From Ophioderma brevispina (Eukaryota > Echinodermata > Ophiuroidea > Amphilepidida > Ophiodermatidae), in the NCBI GenBank assembly GCA_023653785.1, contig JAMKCH010049152.1:25576-89575 (forward strand): 64,000 nucleotides of DNA, read 5' to 3'. Each line of letters begins with the position of its first letter. Position 1 is the stretch's first letter. The notes under the pieces are model-generated. The model saw only the letters and a list, made by a program, of their open reading frames with translations, had not been told where the DNA came from and ran no database searches. Of the stretch, positions 59,690 to 64,000 are shown piece after piece. The translations under genes and the position numbers were made by a program.

Positions 59690-59880
59690 ATTGAGATTGA
59701 CCTTTTTTTACCATTTTAGTCATTTTAACCCTATAACTCCCAAAACCAACGGTCGTAGTGGTACAAACTATCTTTTTTGGAATCCCCTTATGATTAATTG
59801 GACACCATGACTACGTTTCCACAGAAATTGGGGCAATTTTAAAATTGACCCCTGTGTAAACTTAAATTGGCCCTTTGAAA
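59690..59880. repeat. Fragment of the 7190-7890 repeat family
   Basis: CTATAACTC, GTAGTGGTACAAACTATC, AATCC, ATTGACCCCTGTGTAAACTT and TTGGCCC follow the order of 7745-7890. It directly follows the TTAA MITE. Confidence 0.5.
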
Positions 59881-60828
59881 AAGTGATACCCAATTTTGAA
59901 GAGTATACTACCTAGCATTGATGTAAGGGTTCATACTAACTACCAAGGTGTTACCTTTTCTGTAGTGGTGGGGGGGGGGTACACGAGGCCCCTATGATTC
60001 TGCCCTGCTCTTTTAGTATGCCCCTCTGTGTTCAACGGAATAAGGTGCAGTCGTCCCCGTGTTTAATCCTTGCTATGATGGTTTCAACACCGGGTACAAA
60101 TCAAAGACGGGAAAATACGTGAACCAAATACTCCCGCCCACAAATTAAATTCACTTTCCGAAGGACTTTTCCATAAAATTTTGGCTCAAATAGATGACAA
60201 TCAATGCAAATAAAAATTGTTGAAATAAAATTCAAAAACACTTACTCCAGTGTGTGCGATTTAGCACTTAACTGCATAAGGGGTTTTGCACTTCCGTTAG
60301 TATGCATAACACTTTTCCAAAAGAGTTTGTTTTAGATGAACCCACAACATGTTAGAAGGCGTCAAAGACATCAAATAAAGAAATAAAACTGAAAAAATTG
60401 TTCATAAGAAAACTAGGGCAAAACATTGATTTAATTCTTCGCGTCAAATGCGCGACAAATACACTTATTCGTTTTCTCTGCAATTTCTATGCATTGCTTC
60501 CACTTAGAACCTTGTGCTGAATTGCTTTAATTGGTGGAGAATGACTATATTTCGCATATTAAGCCCAAACTAAATTGTCTCATGGCCATTTTTATATTTT
60601 TTAGAGGGTTACTTGTATAATTTACCATAGGTTTTTCTACATTTTCTACAGTAAACCGCTACAAATTATTTATATAAATATTATGGCAACCATGGCCTAC
60701 ATAGTTTTGCAAGAATGTTTTTGATTAATTATTTACTTTGTTTATGTTATAGGTGTAAAGCATTATGAAAATAAAGCACAGTACCTCTAATTAAGAAGAT
60801 TTTTCATTTTTGTCATGAGCACTTCGTT
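59881..60828. other. Unassigned sequence
   Basis: No coding, RNA or clear repeat signal. Confidence 0.35.
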
Positions 60829-61161
60829 AGTGCATAAGGGGGGGGCTCCTAGGGACCCATGCTTAAGACGCCAAAACGTCAACTCAAAGTTATAATACCA
60901 AATATAAACCAAATAAATTTGCAGCGTTAGAAACGCCGACTGAAAAACAAAAAGTGGCCCTATAGGACCCCCCGTATCAGTTAAGTGGCTAATGGGCAAA
61001 AACAAATGTGAAGCCGCCCAAAATGTTATATGCTAATAAGTATAAAACGCCATGACCCGATTGAATTAATCCACCAAATCATGCGCAACTGATATTTGGC
61101 AATTACAAAAAAGCGTTAATTAGAGAAACACGAACCTGGGTCCACTGGACCCCCATTATGC
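60829..61161. repeat. MITE-like dispersed repeat, copy 2
   Basis: The left AGTGCATAAGGGGGGGGCTC and the reverse-complemented right AGTGCATAATGGGGGTCC form TIR-like ends. Interior words AATGGGCAAAAA, AAAACGCC, ATGCGCAACTGATATTTG and CCTGGGTCC match 229-718 in order. No coding capacity. Confidence 0.6.
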
Positions 61162-63393
61162 ACTTTAAGTTTAAAATGAACAGGAAAATTGTGAAATATA
61201 AAAACTCTCAGCGCCCTATTAAACCAACAATGCAAGTTTAGGTGTTTATATCAAGAGACACAGGGAAAACTAGTTTTAAATGATTTGTAGGACCTCTTAT
61301 AACGTTTACCTCATTGAAATTCTGCACAGCGGCATCCGATGCGTGTGATGTAGCAATATTAACCCCCTAAGCTCGCACATTAACGTCAATTGGCAAATTA
61401 ACAGTTGACAATTTGGTGTTAGTGCACACTTGATTCACACTTAGTACTTGATAGTATCTCTGGAAATTATAAAAGGATAAAGCGTTGGATTCTATATACC
61501 ATTCGATAGAATAATTGATTTCATTGGATGACATCCATGCTGTAGGCTGACAAATACTGAGCGTCACGTGGGAAGACGCGAAACTGCGTCACGGCGAGAA
61601 GGTGACGTTTGCAAATTTTCGCCGCCCACACAGTGGCGGTAGCCGATCGGCTAGCCGAGGGAGAGTGTCATCAGTGCTTTGTGAAAACCTAGAAAAAAAT
61701 ATTATTTTTTTGAAATGTGTATGAAAAAGAATTGAAATGATAAATGGCATCCTTTTTTCTACTTTTAACCTTCCTTTTGAAAATCTCCAAAAGGAGGCCG
61801 ATCAGCAACCTTTCGAACGTTGAGACGGTCATCTCTTGACATCATTTGCCTAGTTTAATCAAAAAGCAGTCAATTGCAAACCTTTTTTGCAGTGTCTAAC
61901 CAGGCAGTCATCGGCATCCATTTGAGGCTTTCAAATGGGGGACCCTAAGTAACGCTTTGAAAATCTTGAAAAAGGTAAGCCATTTGGCAAACCATTTTTC
62001 TTATTCAAAGAGTTGTAAATTGCCATCCTCAAGGTCCCACATGAGGCGTCCTACAATTTTTCACACTGCAATCTTTGAGGTTTAACGTAGCTCCATCCCG
62101 TAATGAAAGAGCGTTTCAAATTTGAACACTCCTGTAATTTACAATAGTTTGACACTAAATTACAGTAATAAACTACGGAGTGGCCGAGCTTTAAAAGGTG
62201 TTCTAGTTTTCGAGTTACCCCTCCCCTCGTTACAAACTAACCAACCAACCTATTTTTGAAGGAAAATATATGAGATTTAAGAAATGATGGTTGTGGTTGA
62301 AAATTGGTGGCAGGGATGATTTCTAGGCCGAAAACTGCATTTCCGTGCTGCAAATAAGTGAATTAATTTTTTTTATTTTTTTTAATGTAAAAAATTACAA
62401 TCTTAAGTTATTATGGGTATCCTTTTGTGTTATTGATATATGTTTTTGATATTGAATATAGGCTTTATACATTTCAGATATCCTCGTTGTCGTGACATGT
62501 GATAAAACGGGGTGTTATTTAGGAAAAAAATTTATTTTGGGGCTAAAATTCTACCCCTTTATATTATTGTATACAATAGAAATCTATAACATAAATGTTT
62601 ATAGATTTTAGTAGTATTTCATCATGATTAAAATTTGTTTTGCTAGAAATTAATCTCTTGATTTCTTAGTTTTACCTCAACACGTGACTTTTTGACCCAA
62701 AACACCCATGCCATCACACCATAATTTTAAATATTTTTACTAATCTTATCAATAGAAGTGGTTGCGTTTTTTGTACCGAGGGGAGGGATTGTCGACAATT
62801 TTGCAGTCCAAACCGCTCTACTAAACCTGGTATGAATGGTTGCCTGTTTTTAACACCATAGAATGTGGGTAATTATGTTCGATGATGGCCGGTCAATAAT
62901 CATTTTTTTATGGGACCCGCTTACCAAATGTGCTCTTATTGCTTTAATCCATCAAAATCAAGATATTTGTTGAAAGCAGTCCCACTTGAGGCAATGCAAT
63001 CCATGACAGCCAAACCATAGCATTAGTCACATAACTGCATTGTTTCAAAACAAAGCAAGCCTCAGGATTATTAACAATAGAAACATGTAATTGGTCAGGA
63101 CATAACCTACATCAGATGGTCACTCATGAAACGTTTCATAATAAATTTAAAAAAAACATTTATTTGTTAACCCCAATAAACACAAACATCTTTTTTTGGG
63201 CAAGGACGTTTTTGAAAACGCACCAGTGAAATATAAGGTTTAGGGTTAAGGTATTTTAGCGTACGGTACACTGATGTCTATACCTCAAGCTACTTTATAG
63301 AATGCATCACTTATTCGTTGGAAAATGTTGAAAACACTCGCCTTGCTAAACCTCTAGACTATATAATAGAAATGAACCTATTTAAACTCGTCG
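61162..63393. other. Unassigned intergenic sequence
   Basis: 61570-61670 is GC-richer with several CpG. 61780-62000 repeats GAAAATCT(C/T)xxAAAAGG-like and CAAACC(T/A)TTTTT words loosely. No gene is supported. Confidence 0.35.
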
Positions 63394-63456
63394 GTTAGCT
63401 GGGTAATGGTTAAGTGGTCAGACTTCCACGCGTACGGTCCAGGTTCTACTCCCAGA
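63394..63456 (+). repeat. tRNA-like SINE head
   Basis: It has TAGCTGGGTAATGGTTAAGTG (A-box-like, about 63398-63418), then GGTTCTACTCC (B-box-like, 63442-63452), with spacing normal for a polymerase III promoter. Flanks do not pair as an acceptor stem, so it is a tRNA-derived SINE head or pseudo-tRNA, not a tRNA gene. Confidence 0.4.
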
Positions 63457-63629
63457 GGAGGTAAGTGATATAATTTCTGTCTATCAACTATCAGGTGCCA
63501 AAGTGGTTCATGCCGTAAACCATGCATTACACACCCTACAGATTAACACAAAAGAAAATCGAATTTTCTTTTTTTTTTTTTCATTACTTATTACTATTTA
63601 ATTAAGGCATATTAATCAAAATGGTTTTT

Positions 63630-63805
63630 TTTAAAACATTTTGGACGTTCGTCATAACGTTTTAGAAACGTTTTTAAATGACTTTTCTTTCTTACAACGT
63701 TTTTTGACCTTCCACAATAAAACGTCCAAAACGTTTCGAGGAAACGTTCAAAAAACATAAACGAAATGTTCACAAAACGTTCAGAGAACGTTTTTTGGCA
63801 GCTCC
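63630..63805. repeat. AACGTTTT-rich repeat, copy 3
   Basis: CATAACGTTTTAGAAACGTT, ACAACGTTTTTTGACC, AAAACGTCCAAAACGTTTCG and AGAACGTTTTTTGGCAGC recur within 175 bp, in the style of 35270-35470 and 43820-44255. Non-coding. Confidence 0.6.
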
Positions 63806-64000
63806 TGGTCCATGAGTTATCATTTCAGGATTTTTGAACCTACTATACCGCAGTTGCGTAACGTATTAAACATTTCAGACCTGGAACATTTTGATATTAG
63901 TTTTTTCCATTTATTTTAAACACATTTTTCATTATATTTCATATCCACGGTTGATATCATTCGTCAGGTTGTGTTTCGTCCAAAACCAACAAACAACTGA

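Noticed and set aside
1..64000. CRISPR array, bacterial operon, prophage or toxin-antitoxin locus
   Set aside because: No regular short direct repeats with unique spacers, no compact gene layout, and a eukaryotic LINE, SINEs and MITEs are present.

Overview
The window looks like intergenic and intronic DNA from a large, AT-rich, repeat-dense metazoan genome. I think a marine invertebrate deuterostome is most likely, with echinoderms (for example brittle stars) or hemichordates first. This rests on four things: the very low density of long reading frames; one APE-type non-LTR retrotransposon; many short inverted-repeat elements with TA or TTAA target sites; and dispersed TAGGCCTA palindromes and AAAATGGCCGCC modules, which I recall as common in such genomes. 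This assignment is inference. Nothing looks bacterial or viral: there are no operons, no Shine-Dalgarno-spaced genes, no CRISPR array, and no rRNA gene.

Layout. 0-8 kb: a MITE-like repeat (229-718), a TA/GA microsatellite, a terminal-inverted-repeat element (2820-3142), small foldbacks, a possible decayed Pro/Gly-rich coding region on the minus strand (5456-6694), and a dispersed repeat with long inverted arms (7190-7890). 8.05-9.42 kb: a striking composite locus in which TTCGGA-type arrays flank palindromic CCAATATTGG-type arrays. 11.66-15.59 kb: a 1,967-bp tandem duplication, nearly identical over its first 1.4 kb and indel-riddled over its last 0.5 kb. 15.6-21 kb: a G+T-rich stretch with a degenerate ~328-bp tandem repeat. 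22.3-27.2 kb: copies of the 2.8-kb element, a TA-flanked MITE, foldbacks, a TTAA-flanked MITE, and a 442-bp element with perfect 19-bp TIRs and a 9-bp target-site duplication. 28.46-32.4 kb: a frameshifted LINE with endonuclease and reverse transcriptase domains, probably carrying a nested MITE in its 3' UTR. 32.4-34.5 kb: tRNA-derived SINE pieces.

35-48 kb contains the only hints of a host gene: one well-delimited internal exon (39528-39617) and several downstream or nearby segments that could be 3'-terminal exons (38292-38398, 42772-42819, 43261-43338, 47777-47852). The same interval holds a 757-bp foldback MITE, a TTAA MITE and an AACGTTTT-rich repeat. 48.5-48.9 kb: a hammerhead-like motif next to a ~120-bp tandem duplication, suggesting a Penelope-like element remnant. 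53.7-55.9 kb: a degenerate tandem array built on AAAATGGCCGCC palindromes. 57.9-59.7 kb: two more TTAA MITEs. 60.8-61.2 kb: a second copy of the repeat at 229-718. 63.4-63.8 kb: a tRNA-like SINE head and another AACGTT array.

The main biological content is mobile DNA. No complete protein-coding gene can be supported. Frequent single-base indels in the LINE, in the tail of the tandem duplication and probably elsewhere suggest either age or unpolished long-read sequence, so short or broken reading frames should be read with caution. All pairings of repeats were made by eye; no alignment was run.
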